Notes under the pieces: generated by a model | Told to the model about the DNA's origin: nothing | The model's database searches: none | What the model saw: the letters and a program-made list of their open reading frames with translations, nothing else | Shown here: positions 1 to 6,119 of the stretch, piece after piece | Numbering within the stretch: position 1 is the stretch's first letter | Layout: the number at the start of each line of letters is the position of its first letter | Translations under genes and position numbers: made by a program | Assembly: GCA_021850555.1 (NCBI GenBank) | Contig: JAJZLX010000151.1 | Span: forward strand, 1 to 6,648 | Source: Pseudomonadota bacterium | GTDB lineage: Bacteria > Pseudomonadota > Gammaproteobacteria > Steroidobacterales > Steroidobacteraceae | Direction of reading: 5' to 3' | DNA: 6,648 nucleotides

Positions 1-129
1 ATCCTATTTTCCTCGCGACGGGCCGTCGGCCGTAAGCACGGGCTGCCCCGGAATCGGAGGGAGAGCTTTCGTCGCCGGGACAGGATCGGCGGTGCGCGCC
101 TGCGCGGATGGCCGAGCCGGAGTATCGAC

Positions 130-531
130 ATGAGCGCCGAGAGTGAGATTCCGGGATTCATCAAGCTGCCTTCACAGCATTCCGTCGCTACAACGATCGA
201 TCGGCTCGAGGCGAGCCTGAGACGGCGCGACATTTTGGTATTCGCCCGCATCGACTTCAGCGGCGACGCCGCTCGAGCCGGGTTGCGCATGCAACCGGAG
301 CAGATGCTGATCTTCGGCAATCCCAAGGCCGGCACGCCCTTGATGCTGCATGTTCCCGCCGTCGGGCTCGATCTGCCGCTGAAGGCGCTCGCGTGGGAAG
401 ACCCCGGAGCGAAGGTCTGGGTGGCCTACAACGATCCGCTATACATCGTGCGGCGCTACGGTATTGAAGTTGCCCTCGCTGCCAATCTCGCCGCCGTCGT
501 GCCGATCATCGAGGCCGCCGCCGGCGCGTGA
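130..531 (+). CDS. DUF302 domain protein
   Basis: A 133-residue protein made up of a single DUF302 domain. The family hallmarks are visible in order: a TIDRLEASL helix (about 22-30), VFARIDFSGDAARAGL (about 37-52), the IFGNPKAGTPLM block (61-72), GLDLPLKALAWED (79-91) and VWVAYNDPLY (96-105). There is no signal peptide or membrane segment, so it is probably cytosolic. DUF302 folds as a small alpha/beta domain of unknown biochemical role; it occurs alone or fused to other domains. The ATG at 130 is chosen because GGAG at 119-122 sits 7 bases upstream and the DUF302 similarity starts soon after; the frame stays open to the window edge but has no ATG, GTG or TTG further up. The gene stands alone and is convergent with the minus-strand cassette, with no link in sequence to the Bat operon. 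The family call is firm and the function is unknown. Confidence 0.9.
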   Translation: MSAESEIPGFIKLPSQHSVATTIDRLEASLRRRDILVFARIDFSGDAARAGLRMQPEQMLIFGNPKAGTPLMLHVPAVGLDLPLKALAWEDPGAKVWVAYNDPLYIVRRYGIEVALAANLAAVVPIIEAAAGA

Positions 532-694
532 CCTGTGAGTCGGCGCAGACAGCGTGACAGGGGTCCGTAATGGCGCCGTAACCATTGCGCAGTCCTGCTC
601 GCCGATCTTCCGGAGCCCGGACGCTACGGCCAAGTCGATGCAATGCCGGCTACCAACGGCCCGGGTCACCGGTTAGCTGCATTCGTGCGCTCCT
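532..694. other. Convergent intergenic gap
   Basis: This stretch lies between the stop of the DUF302 gene and the stop of the minus-strand cassette. It contains a small stem, AATGG at 569-573 pairing with CCATT at 582-586 around an 8-base loop. No run of T follows it on either strand, so it is not a convincing intrinsic terminator. I see no gene here; the short open frames lack family features and a ribosome binding site. Confidence 0.5.
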
Positions 695-1093
695 TCACGA
701 GACCGGTAGACGCAACGGCACCGGCAGGAGGAAGGTCGTGCTCGCCGCCTGACTCGAGAGCCGCTCTGTGCTGTAGAGGCGGCCGAGCACCGATTTGTCG
801 AGCAGGTCGGGGTTGGACCGGATAAACATGTCGAAATCGGCCTGCCCCGCGCCCTGCATGCGTTCGGCCACCAGGGACAGGAATGCGATCGTGACCGTTT
901 GATGGAACTTCCCCGGCTTGCCGGCCTTGGCGGTCAGCGCACGCAGTGCACGCGAATAATGCAGCGCGGTTTCGACGAAGTCGTGCCGCCGCAGCATCTC
1001 GAAGGCCATGCGGACATGCTCCCGATGGGGGAATGTCGCGGGATCGGTTTCGCCGCGCACGAATTGCAGGACATCCTGAGGAGCGTCAGTCAT
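695..1093 (-). CDS. Uncharacterised protein, partner of the RHH protein
   Basis: A 132-residue, probably cytosolic protein with no signal peptide or membrane segment. It looks mostly helical. It resembles a conserved but, as far as I know, unnamed bacterial family with an N-terminal FPHREHVRMAF block (21-31), a central GKFHQTVTIAFLSLVAERM block (61-79), a DFDMFIRSNPDLLDKSVLGRLYS block (86-108) and a FLLP ending (121-124). The His residues at 23, 26 and 64 lie in the most conserved-looking blocks and could form a ligand or metal site, but that is inference. Its ATG lies inside the end of the RHH gene, sharing ATGACTGA (1093-1086), so it is very likely translated by coupling. The last eight or so residues (PVPLRLPVS) run past the familiar ending and may be a lineage-specific tail. 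No toxin, nuclease or enzyme motif is recognisable, and I assign no function. Confidence 0.8.
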   Translation of the reverse strand: MTDAPQDVLQFVRGETDPATFPHREHVRMAFEMLRRHDFVETALHYSRALRALTAKAGKPGKFHQTVTIAFLSLVAERMQGAGQADFDMFIRSNPDLLDKSVLGRLYSTERLSSQAASTTFLLPVPLRLPVS

Positions 1094-1340
1094 CGCCTTC
1101 CCTCTCGCGCAGTCTGTGCGAGTCCTCGGCAGTGAGATCGAGGCCGTATACGCCTTTGAGCGCCTTGATCTTGCGCAGCGTTGCGGCCGAGAACGGCGGC
1201 CTGCCCTCGAAGGCGTGCAGGACGATGCCCTCGAGCAGATCGCCGAGTGACATCTCCAGCTCTGCGGCGAGCGCCTTCAGCACCTTCAGCAGCCGGCTCT
1301 CGAGGCGCACACCGGTCTGGACGCGGGTCACTGTTTTCAT
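1086..1340 (-). CDS. Ribbon-helix-helix-like DNA-binding protein
   Basis: An 84-residue protein that looks like an RHH (MetJ/Arc/CopG fold) regulator. Residues 3-14 (TVTRVQTGVRLE) suit the DNA-contacting beta strand; helix one follows at about 15-29 (SRLLKVLKALAAELE), then the turn MSLGDL and helix two at about 31-44 (SLGDLLEGIVLHAFEG). A C-terminal extension (FSAATLRKIKALKGVYGLDLTAEDSHRL, about 50-77) is shared by similar small hypothetical proteins I have seen, apparently often beside a partner like the one here. The ATG at 1340 is chosen because the fold begins at once; a GTG at 1344 opens a different frame. The ribosome binding site is weak. The palindromic operator candidate ends only 4 bases upstream of this start, which suggests that the protein represses its own gene. 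The fold call is by pattern, with no structure or search behind it. Confidence 0.8.
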   Translation of the reverse strand: MKTVTRVQTGVRLESRLLKVLKALAAELEMSLGDLLEGIVLHAFEGRPPFSAATLRKIKALKGVYGLDLTAEDSHRLREREGDD

Positions 1341-1344
1341 TCAC

Positions 1345-1374
1345 TCATGGTACCAGGGTACTTTGGTACCATGA
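1345..1374. promoter_or_regulatory. Candidate RHH operator, three 8-bp boxes
   Basis: Perfect 11-bp inverted repeat: 1345-1355 pairs with 1364-1374 around an 8-base centre. Inside it, GGTACC (1349), GGTACT (1357) and GGTACC (1365) begin exactly 8 bases apart, so 1347-1370 reads as three contiguous 8-bp boxes ATGGTACC, AGGGTACT and TTGGTACC. Tandem 8-bp boxes are how the RHH repressor MetJ binds DNA. The position, ending 4 bases before the RHH start codon, fits autoregulation. On the minus strand TACCAT (1352-1347) inside the repeat could double as a -10 element, which would make the transcript almost leaderless, but no good -35 is visible. Operator assignment is inference; the symmetry and periodicity are seen directly. 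Confidence 0.65.
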
Positions 1375-1641
1375 AGCGGGCCGGGCCGCGCCCTCTGCAG
1401 CGCGTTGGCAAGCACTCTACCCTGGGTCCCGCGGCGGGCTTGCCCGTCCCGCTGCGCGTTCCTTGGCTTCGCGGGCTGCCCGGGGCAGTATGTCGCCTTG
1501 GCGCATGATCCGTCCGGAGCAGGCTCCCCTGCCCGCATGCCCGTTCGCCCCTGGGGCGGCTCACCCGGTGGCGCAGGAAACGTCACTCGTGCCAGGGGGG
1601 ACGACCCGGCAAAGGGATGGGGAACCGACCGGACCTCCCTG

Positions 1642-1647
1642 TAAAAT
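1642..1647 (+). promoter_or_regulatory. Possible -10 element of the moxR-bat operon
   Basis: TAAAAT matches the sigma-70 -10 consensus at five of six positions and sits in one of the few AT-rich spots of the spacer. It would start transcription near 1654 and give a leader of about 110 bases before moxR. No recognisable -35 lies at 16-18 bases, so it would need an activator or another sigma factor, or it is chance. Confidence 0.22.
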
Positions 1648-1665
1648 GGCTCTTTTGCCGTTCGA

Positions 1666-1692
1666 GCCGGGAGCCCGGCCGTTGCAGACGGC
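1666..1692 (+). promoter_or_regulatory. Overlapping leader stems upstream of moxR
   Basis: Two short stems compete in the presumed leader. GCCGGG (1666-1671) pairs with CCCGGC (1674-1679), and GCCGT (1678-1682) pairs with ACGGC (1688-1692) around a 5-base loop. They share positions 1678-1679, so they cannot both form fully. No T run follows. In DNA this rich in GC such stems are expected, so a regulatory role is only a possibility. Confidence 0.2.
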
Positions 1693-1763
1693 GGTGTCGC
1701 GGAACCTGAGCGTGCGCGCGCCGGTCAATCCGGCTCTCGGGAAAACTTTGGAGAAGATCCGCG

Positions 1764-2786
1764 ATGACCGCCATCGGCCCGCTCGCCCAGACCCCTCCCT
1801 CCGGCGCTGCCCGGCCGGACAGTCCCGCGCACATCGCCTTCACCCGGTTGCGCGATTACCTGCGCAGCCAGATCCTGGGGCAGGAGACCCTCGTCGAGCG
1901 GCTGCTGATCGCCCTGCTCTCGGACGGCCACCTGCTGGTCGAGGGGCCGCCCGGCCTCGCCAAGACACGCGCGGTCAAAGCGCTGGCGCACGCGCTCGAG
2001 GCCGACTTCCAGCGCGTGCAGTTCACCCCCGACCTGCTGCCGGCGGACCTGACGGGCTCGGACATCTATCGGCCCGAGGAGGGCACCTTCCGCTTCCAGC
2101 GCGGCCCCCTGTTCCACAACCTGATCCTCGCCGACGAGGTGAACCGCGCGCCCGCCAAGGTGCAATCGGCGCTGCTCGAGGCCATGGCCGAGCGCCAGAT
2201 CAGCGTCGGCACGGCGACCTACCCCCTGCCGCCGCTGTTCCTGGTGATGGCCACGCAGAACCCCATCGAGCAGGAGGGCACCTATCCTTTGCCCGAGGCG
2301 CAGCTCGATCGCTTCATGCTGCACACCCGCGTCGACTACCCCGACCGGGCGACGACGCTCAAGGTGATGGCCCTGGCGCGGAACGAGGCAATCACGCAGC
2401 GCGAGCTGCCGCCTCCCGAGCGGCGGATGGCGCAGGAGACGGTGTTCGCGGCGCGCCGCGAGGTGTTGGGACTCACGCTTGCGGAACCCGTGGCCGAGTA
2501 CATCGCGGCGCTGGTCGATGCGACACGCCGGCCGGAGCCCTACAGCGCCCAGTTGCGTGAGTGGCTGCGTTGGGGAGCGAGCCCGCGCGCGGCGATCGCC
2601 ATCGAGCGCGGCGCCCGCGCGATTGCCTGGCTGGACGGCCGCGATTTCGTCAGCCCCGAGGACGTGCAGGCCATTGCGTCCGATGCGCTGCGCCACCGTC
2701 TCCTGGTCGATTACACTGCCCAGGCCCGCGGCGTGACCGCCCAGGGCTGCGTCGATGAGCTGTTGCGCCGGGTACCGGCGCCGTAG
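1764..2786 (+). CDS. moxR: MoxR-family AAA+ ATPase
   Basis: A 340-residue cytosolic AAA+ ATPase of the MoxR family, at the usual length. Visible motifs in order: Walker A GPPGLAKT (61-68), Walker B LILADE followed by VNR (120-128), sensor 1 in MATQNP (162-167), the family block GTYPLPEAQLDRFM (172-185) with the likely arginine finger R183, and sensor 2 in GASPRA (271-276, R275). The C-terminal helical lid runs to the end, with the typical FVSPEDVQAIASDALRHRLL stretch (295-314). MoxR proteins hydrolyse ATP to remodel or activate client proteins, commonly VWA-domain partners encoded next door; here those would be the DUF58, BatA and BatB products. The ATG at 1764 is supported by GGAG at 1750-1753. 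It heads the operon, with a 4-base gap to the DUF58 start. All catalytic motifs look intact, so an active ATPase is expected. The client is not known. Confidence 0.96.
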   Translation: MTAIGPLAQTPPSGAARPDSPAHIAFTRLRDYLRSQILGQETLVERLLIALLSDGHLLVEGPPGLAKTRAVKALAHALEADFQRVQFTPDLLPADLTGSDIYRPEEGTFRFQRGPLFHNLILADEVNRAPAKVQSALLEAMAERQISVGTATYPLPPLFLVMATQNPIEQEGTYPLPEAQLDRFMLHTRVDYPDRATTLKVMALARNEAITQRELPPPERRMAQETVFAARREVLGLTLAEPVAEYIAALVDATRRPEPYSAQLREWLRWGASPRAAIAIERGARAIAWLDGRDFVSPEDVQAIASDALRHRLLVDYTAQARGVTAQGCVDELLRRVPAP

Positions 2787-2790
2787 CGCG

Positions 2791-3693
2791 ATGTCGATTC
2801 CCACGCTGGAGGAGCTGCTCGCCCTGCGTGGCGCAGCGCACGATCTGACGCTCAAGGGCCGCGGGCTCGCGCGTGCGTCGCTCCAGGGCGCACATTCCAG
2901 CCCGCAGCGCGGGCGGGGCCTGGAGTTTCAGGAGGTACGGCCGTACGTGGCGGGAGACGATCCTCGCACTATCGACTGGCGCGTCACGGCCAGGCGCGGC
3001 CGGCCGCACACCAAGCTGTTTCAGGAGGAGCGCGAGCGTCCGGTATGGCTGCTCGTCGATCTGCAGCCCGGGCTGTTCTTCGGCAGCCGGCGCCAGCTGA
3101 AGTCCGCCGTGGTGGTGCGCGCGGCGGCGCTGCTCGCCTGGACCGCGGCGCTCGGCGGCGACCGGGTCGGCGGGGTGATCGGGACCAGCGCCGACCAGAG
3201 GCGCATCCTGCCGGCTCGCGCGAGGCTCGCCGGCGTGCTGCCGCTGATCGAGGCACTGCTCGCCGCACAGCCGCTCGCCCCTGCGCAACCCGCTCCCGGC
3301 ACGCTCGAGGCGGTCCTGCGTGCGAGTGCGCCCCTGATCCGCCCCGGCAGCCTGGTGCTGGCGCTGAGCGACTTTGCCGCGGTGAGCGAGCAGCAGGAAG
3401 GCCTGTGGGCGGGGCTCGCCGCGCACAGCGACATCAGGCTGTACTGGGTGACCGATCCGCTGGAGGCCCAGGGTTTGCCCGACGGGCGCTTTCGTGCCGG
3501 GCTGCCCAGTCGCCTGAGCCTTCTCGACGGCGCGCGGATTCGCGCGCGCTGGCTCGCAGTCTGGCGCGAGCGTGAGGCGCGCCTGTTGCGCCTGGCACAG
3601 CGCTGCCGCGCTCCGGTGGCACGACTGGACACCTCGGATTCCGTGGAATCGGTGCTGCGCCCGATGCTGCTGCGCGGCCCATCGGCGGCATGA
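2791..3693 (+). CDS. DUF58 protein with VWA-like fold
   Basis: A 300-residue cytosolic protein. The DUF58 signature is clear: GRGLEFQEVRPYVAGDDPR (41-59), then TIDWRVTARRG (60-70) and KLFQEERERPVWLLVD (75-90). The region after it continues as a VWA-like domain (LVLALSDF at 188-195 is the late strand). The metal site (MIDAS) is degraded: where VWA domains have Asp-x-Ser-x-Ser, this protein has D90-LQPGL, so the Asp and the later SD (D194) remain but both Ser are lost. DUF58 genes are regularly found directly after moxR and are thought to be partners of that ATPase. The start at 2791 is chosen because it lies 4 bases after the moxR stop and gives the usual N-terminus; an ATG at 2755 would add 12 residues (Cys- and Arg-rich) and overlap moxR. 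No strong ribosome binding site is present, so translation is probably coupled. No membrane segment is seen. Confidence 0.93.
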   Translation: MSIPTLEELLALRGAAHDLTLKGRGLARASLQGAHSSPQRGRGLEFQEVRPYVAGDDPRTIDWRVTARRGRPHTKLFQEERERPVWLLVDLQPGLFFGSRRQLKSAVVVRAAALLAWTAALGGDRVGGVIGTSADQRRILPARARLAGVLPLIEALLAAQPLAPAQPAPGTLEAVLRASAPLIRPGSLVLALSDFAAVSEQQEGLWAGLAAHSDIRLYWVTDPLEAQGLPDGRFRAGLPSRLSLLDGARIRARWLAVWREREARLLRLAQRCRAPVARLDTSDSVESVLRPMLLRGPSAA

Positions 3694-4154
3694 CTCCCAA
3701 CTGGCTGACACAACTCGCTCCCGCGCATGCGCCGCCGCCTCCAGGATGGTGGCCGCCGGCCCCGGGTTGGTGGATATTGACCGCGCTCGCGCTGCTCGCC
3801 GCCGCCGCCGCGGCATGGCGGTGGCGCGATCCGCACCGCTCGAGCCGGCGGGCGGCCCTGAAGGAGCTCAGACGTATCCGCGAGCAGGAGTCCGATCCAC
3901 GCTCGATCGCGCGTGCCATCGAGAGCGTGCTGCGCCGCTATGCCATGGCCGTGTTCGGCGGCGAGCGGGTGGCGCGCCTCACCGGCAAGGCGTGGCTCGA
4001 GTTCGTGGCCGCCGAAGGCGGCACGCTGGCGGCGCAGGCTGGCCGCTCGATGCTGGCGGCGGCCTTCGGCGGCGGAGCGCGCGACGAGCGGGAAAGCTGG
4101 CTGGCGGGCGCCGACGCGTTCGTGCGGCATGCGCCGGTGAAGCGGAGGCGTTGA
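3690..4154 (+). CDS. DUF4381 membrane protein
   Basis: A 154-residue protein with the DUF4381 layout. A Pro/Trp-rich block PPPPGWWPPAPGWW (15-28) leads into one membrane helix (about 27-43, ILTALALLAAAAAAWRW). A basic stretch follows (RSSRRAALKELRRI, 50-63), then a cytosolic helical domain carrying the conserved-looking LTGKAWLEFVA (97-107). The basic residues after the helix suggest the C-terminal domain is cytosolic. The family occurs almost only in proteobacterial moxR-bat operons, between DUF58 and batA, and is presumed to be a component of the same complex; its activity is unknown. It begins with an ATGA overlap on the DUF58 stop, and its TGA shares the A of the batA ATG, so coupling at both ends is likely. 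Confidence 0.9.
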   Translation: MTPNWLTQLAPAHAPPPPGWWPPAPGWWILTALALLAAAAAAWRWRDPHRSSRRAALKELRRIREQESDPRSIARAIESVLRRYAMAVFGGERVARLTGKAWLEFVAAEGGTLAAQAGRSMLAAAFGGGARDERESWLAGADAFVRHAPVKRRR

Positions 4155-5125
4155 TGTTTCATTTCGCGTGGCCCTGGATGGCGCTGCTGATCCCGCTCCC
4201 CTGGGTGCTCTACAGACTGCGTCGCGAGGCCGAGCCGCGCGGCGCAGCGCTGTACCTCCCCTTCGCCGCCGAAGTGGCCGGTTCCGGCGCCGGCGCCGCC
4301 ACGGCCTCACGCGCCAACATGGTGCTGCTCGGGTGCGCCTGGGTGCTGCTGGTGCTCGCGGCCATGCGGCCGCAGTGGCTGGGCGCGCCGCTGCCGCTTC
4401 CCACGAGCGGCCGGCAGATCATCCTGGCGATCGACTGCTCGGGCTCCATGGCCACCCAGGACATGGCCGGGGGCGAGAGCCGGTTGCAGGTGGTGCAGCG
4501 CGTGGCCGGACAGTTCATCGACGCGCGCAAGGGCGATCAGATCGGCCTGATTCTGTTCGGCACCCGGCCTTACCTGCAGGCGCCGCTGACGACGGACCTG
4601 GCGACGGTGCACCGATTTCTCGACGAAGCCGTGGTGGGCATCGCAGGCCCCGAGACCGCCATCGGGGACGCCATCGGACTCGCGATCAAGACCTTGCGGG
4701 AGAACGATCGGCACATGGGACCCGGACGCCACCGCCAGCCGGTGATGATTCTGCTCACCGACGGCGGCAACAACACCGGGGTCATGCCGCCGATCGAGGC
4801 GGCCCGGCTCGCGGCGCAGACCGGGCTGCGCATCTTCACGATCGGCGTGGGCGCAGCCGTGCACCGGAGCTTTTTCGGGGTGAGCGGCAACACCAGCCTG
4901 AACGTGAGGTTGTTGAAGCGCATCGCCAAGATCACGGGCGGGAAGTATTTCCGCGCCACCGATCCGGACGCGCTCTCGGCTGTGTACCGGAGGATCAACC
5001 GCCTGGAGCCGGCGGCGGGAGACAAGCAGTGGCTGCGGCCCGCCACGGAATGGTTCGCCTTGCCGCTGTCGCTCGCGCTGCTGTTGAGCCTGCCCGCCGC
5101 CTGGCTGATGGCGGAGCGCGGTTAA
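4154..5125 (+). CDS. batA: BatA, membrane-anchored VWA protein
   Basis: A 323-residue inner membrane protein of the BatA type. Hydrophobic segments lie at about 6-22 and 54-72, and a C-terminal one at about 299-318. Between the second and third is a VWA domain with an intact metal site (MIDAS): D94, S96 and S98 in DCSGSM, T168 in PETAIGDAIG, and D203 in LLTDGGNN. KGDQIGLILFGTRPYLQAPLTTD (126-148) and ITGGKYFRATDPDALSAVYRRINRLEP (260-286) are typical BatA blocks. The VWA domain probably lies on the periplasmic side, but topology is inferred. BatA is thought to act with BatB and the MoxR ATPase in envelope stress resistance or protein-complex maturation. The ATG at 4154 has a good ribosome binding site, GGAGG at 4144-4148, making it the best initiation signal inside the operon. 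The gap to batB is 4 bases. Confidence 0.95.
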   Translation: MFHFAWPWMALLIPLPWVLYRLRREAEPRGAALYLPFAAEVAGSGAGAATASRANMVLLGCAWVLLVLAAMRPQWLGAPLPLPTSGRQIILAIDCSGSMATQDMAGGESRLQVVQRVAGQFIDARKGDQIGLILFGTRPYLQAPLTTDLATVHRFLDEAVVGIAGPETAIGDAIGLAIKTLRENDRHMGPGRHRQPVMILLTDGGNNTGVMPPIEAARLAAQTGLRIFTIGVGAAVHRSFFGVSGNTSLNVRLLKRIAKITGGKYFRATDPDALSAVYRRINRLEPAAGDKQWLRPATEWFALPLSLALLLSLPAAWLMAERG

Positions 5126-5129
5126 GACC

Positions 5130-6119
5130 ATGCTGAGCCACCTGCACTTTCTTCATCCTTTGCGGCTGTTGGCGCTGCCGCCGCTGCTCGCCTTCGCCGT
5201 ATGGCTCGCTCGCCGCCGCGCGCGCGACGGCGCCTGGCCCCGCGTGTTGGATGGAGAGCTGTTGCCGGCGTTGCGCTTGGAGGAAGCGGGACGCGGCCGC
5301 TCGCCTTGGCCGCTGCTGGCCTCGGCCTGGACGCTGGCGGTGCTGGCGCTCGCAGGCCCGAGCTGGCAACGGCAAGTGACCCCGGGCTACCGGCTGCCGG
5401 CCGCCTGGGTGATCGCTCTTGAGCTCTCCCCCTCCATGAATGCGACCGATGTTCCACCCAGCCGGGTCGCACGCGCGCGCTTTGCGATCGACGACCTGTT
5501 GTCGGCGGCGCACGATGCGCGTGTGGGATTGGTCGCGTTCGCGGGCGACGCCTACACCGTCGCTCCCCTGACCACCGATGTGGCCACCGTCCAGAACTTG
5601 AGCCGGGCGCTCTCGCCCGGCCTGATGCCGGAGCACGGCAAGCGACTCGCGCCGGCGCTGCTGGCCGCTGCGCGGCTGTTGCGCTCCTGGCACGGCAAGG
5701 ATCGGCAGGTCATCGTGCTCGCGGACGGGCTCACCGACCCGGCGCGTGCGCTGCTCGCGGCCGAGCAGCTTCGCCGAGAGGGCATGACGCTCAGCATCGT
5801 AGGTGTGGGCACTGCGGCGGGCGCTCCGGCCCCGAACGGCAAGGGCGGCTTCCGGCGCGACGCCCAGGGTCAGATCGTGATGACACGCCTGCAGGCCGGC
5901 ATCCTGCGGCGCATCGCCGCCGCCGGCGGCGGAACCTTCGTCACGTTGGAGCAACTGCCGCAACTGATCGCGGATTTGCATGCCCAGGGGTTGCGCTCCC
6001 TCGGCTCGGCCGCGGCCGAGCCGGGCGTGCGCCTGGCTAGCTGGCTGGACGGGGGCATCTGGCTGCTGCCACCGCTGCTGCTGTGCGCCGTGCTGCTCTG
6101 CCGCCGGGGGTGGATCTAG
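5130..6119 (+). CDS. batB: BatB, VWA protein with altered MIDAS
   Basis: A 329-residue membrane protein with hydrophobic segments at about 8-27, 59-76 and 308-324 and a VWA domain between the last two. BatB-type blocks are SPSMNATDVPPSRVARAR (100-117), ARVGLVAFAGDAYTVAPLTTD (130-150), VLADGLTDP (196-204) and GTAAGAPAP plus GQIVMTRL (227-254). The metal site is unusual: the first motif is E98-L-S100-P-S102-M, with Glu replacing the usual Asp, and the position of the MIDAS Thr reads GKRLAPAL (170-177) without Thr. The late Asp is kept (D199). Metal binding may be weak or altered compared with BatA. BatA and BatB are presumed to form a membrane complex; batB here follows batA by 4 bases with only a distant ribosome binding site. 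A perfect 22-bp palindrome lies in the codons for residues 291-298, just after the VWA domain. Confidence 0.93.
   Translation: MLSHLHFLHPLRLLALPPLLAFAVWLARRRARDGAWPRVLDGELLPALRLEEAGRGRSPWPLLASAWTLAVLALAGPSWQRQVTPGYRLPAAWVIALELSPSMNATDVPPSRVARARFAIDDLLSAAHDARVGLVAFAGDAYTVAPLTTDVATVQNLSRALSPGLMPEHGKRLAPALLAAARLLRSWHGKDRQVIVLADGLTDPARALLAAEQLRREGMTLSIVGVGTAAGAPAPNGKGGFRRDAQGQIVMTRLQAGILRRIAAAGGGTFVTLEQLPQLIADLHAQGLRSLGSAAAEPGVRLASWLDGGIWLLPPLLLCAVLLCRRGWI
6002..6023. repeat. Perfect 22-bp palindrome inside batB
   Basis: The 11 bases at 6002-6012 are the exact reverse complement of 6013-6023, with the symmetry centre in CCGCGG. It lies in codons for the Ala-rich linker between the VWA domain and the last membrane segment of BatB. 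As RNA it could form a stem of about 9 bp with a 4-base loop. No T run follows, so it is not an intrinsic terminator. It may be an effect of GCC/GCG/GAG codons in a linker free to vary, a protein-binding site, or an RNA processing or pausing site. Confidence 0.75.

Larger units (their letters stand above)
1375..1763. other. Spacer between the RHH cassette and moxR
   Basis: About 390 bases between divergently read units, with no gene I can support. The left part is very GC-rich and contains two short near-perfect palindromes, CTGCCC-G-GGGCAG at 1476-1488 and CGCCCC-T-GGGGCG at 1546-1558, neither followed by a T run. The right part, from about 1640, holds the presumed moxR promoter and leader. 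A minus-strand TTGCCA (1411-1406) resembles a -35 element, but no -10 follows at normal spacing. Short open frames in this stretch have no ribosome binding site and their translations look like noise. Confidence 0.5.

Noticed and set aside
1..129. The DUF302 frame is open to the left edge, suggesting a longer protein.
   Set aside because: There is no ATG, GTG or TTG in that frame, the translation is Arg-rich noise, and a ribosome binding site precedes the ATG at 130. I see no other gene in this stretch.
569..586. Stem-loop between the convergent genes as a bidirectional terminator.
   Set aside because: Only 5 base pairs and no T run on either side.
1090..1344. Alternative minus-strand frame beginning at a GTG at 1344 across the RHH gene.
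   Set aside because: Its translation is unlike any fold I know, while the frame from 1340 gives a good RHH-like protein.
1371..1508. A 45-codon plus-strand frame starting in the right arm of the operator (MKRAGPRPLQ...), divergent from the RHH gene.
   Set aside because: No ribosome binding site, no recognisable family and a start codon that is part of the palindrome; probably chance.
1181..2560. Plus-strand open frame of 459 codons crossing the RHH gene, the spacer and moxR in another frame.
   Set aside because: It is antisense to the RHH gene and out of frame with moxR, both of which have clear motifs; its translation is Arg/Pro/Ala-rich noise.
2755..2790. Upstream ATG for the DUF58 gene adding 12 residues.
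   Set aside because: It would overlap moxR by 32 bases and add an atypical Cys/Arg-rich stretch; the ATG at 2791 fits the operon spacing.
2650..4310. Minus-strand open frames opposite the end of moxR, DUF58, DUF4381 and the start of batA.
   Set aside because: Low-complexity Arg/Ala/Pro translations antisense to recognised genes; composition artefact.
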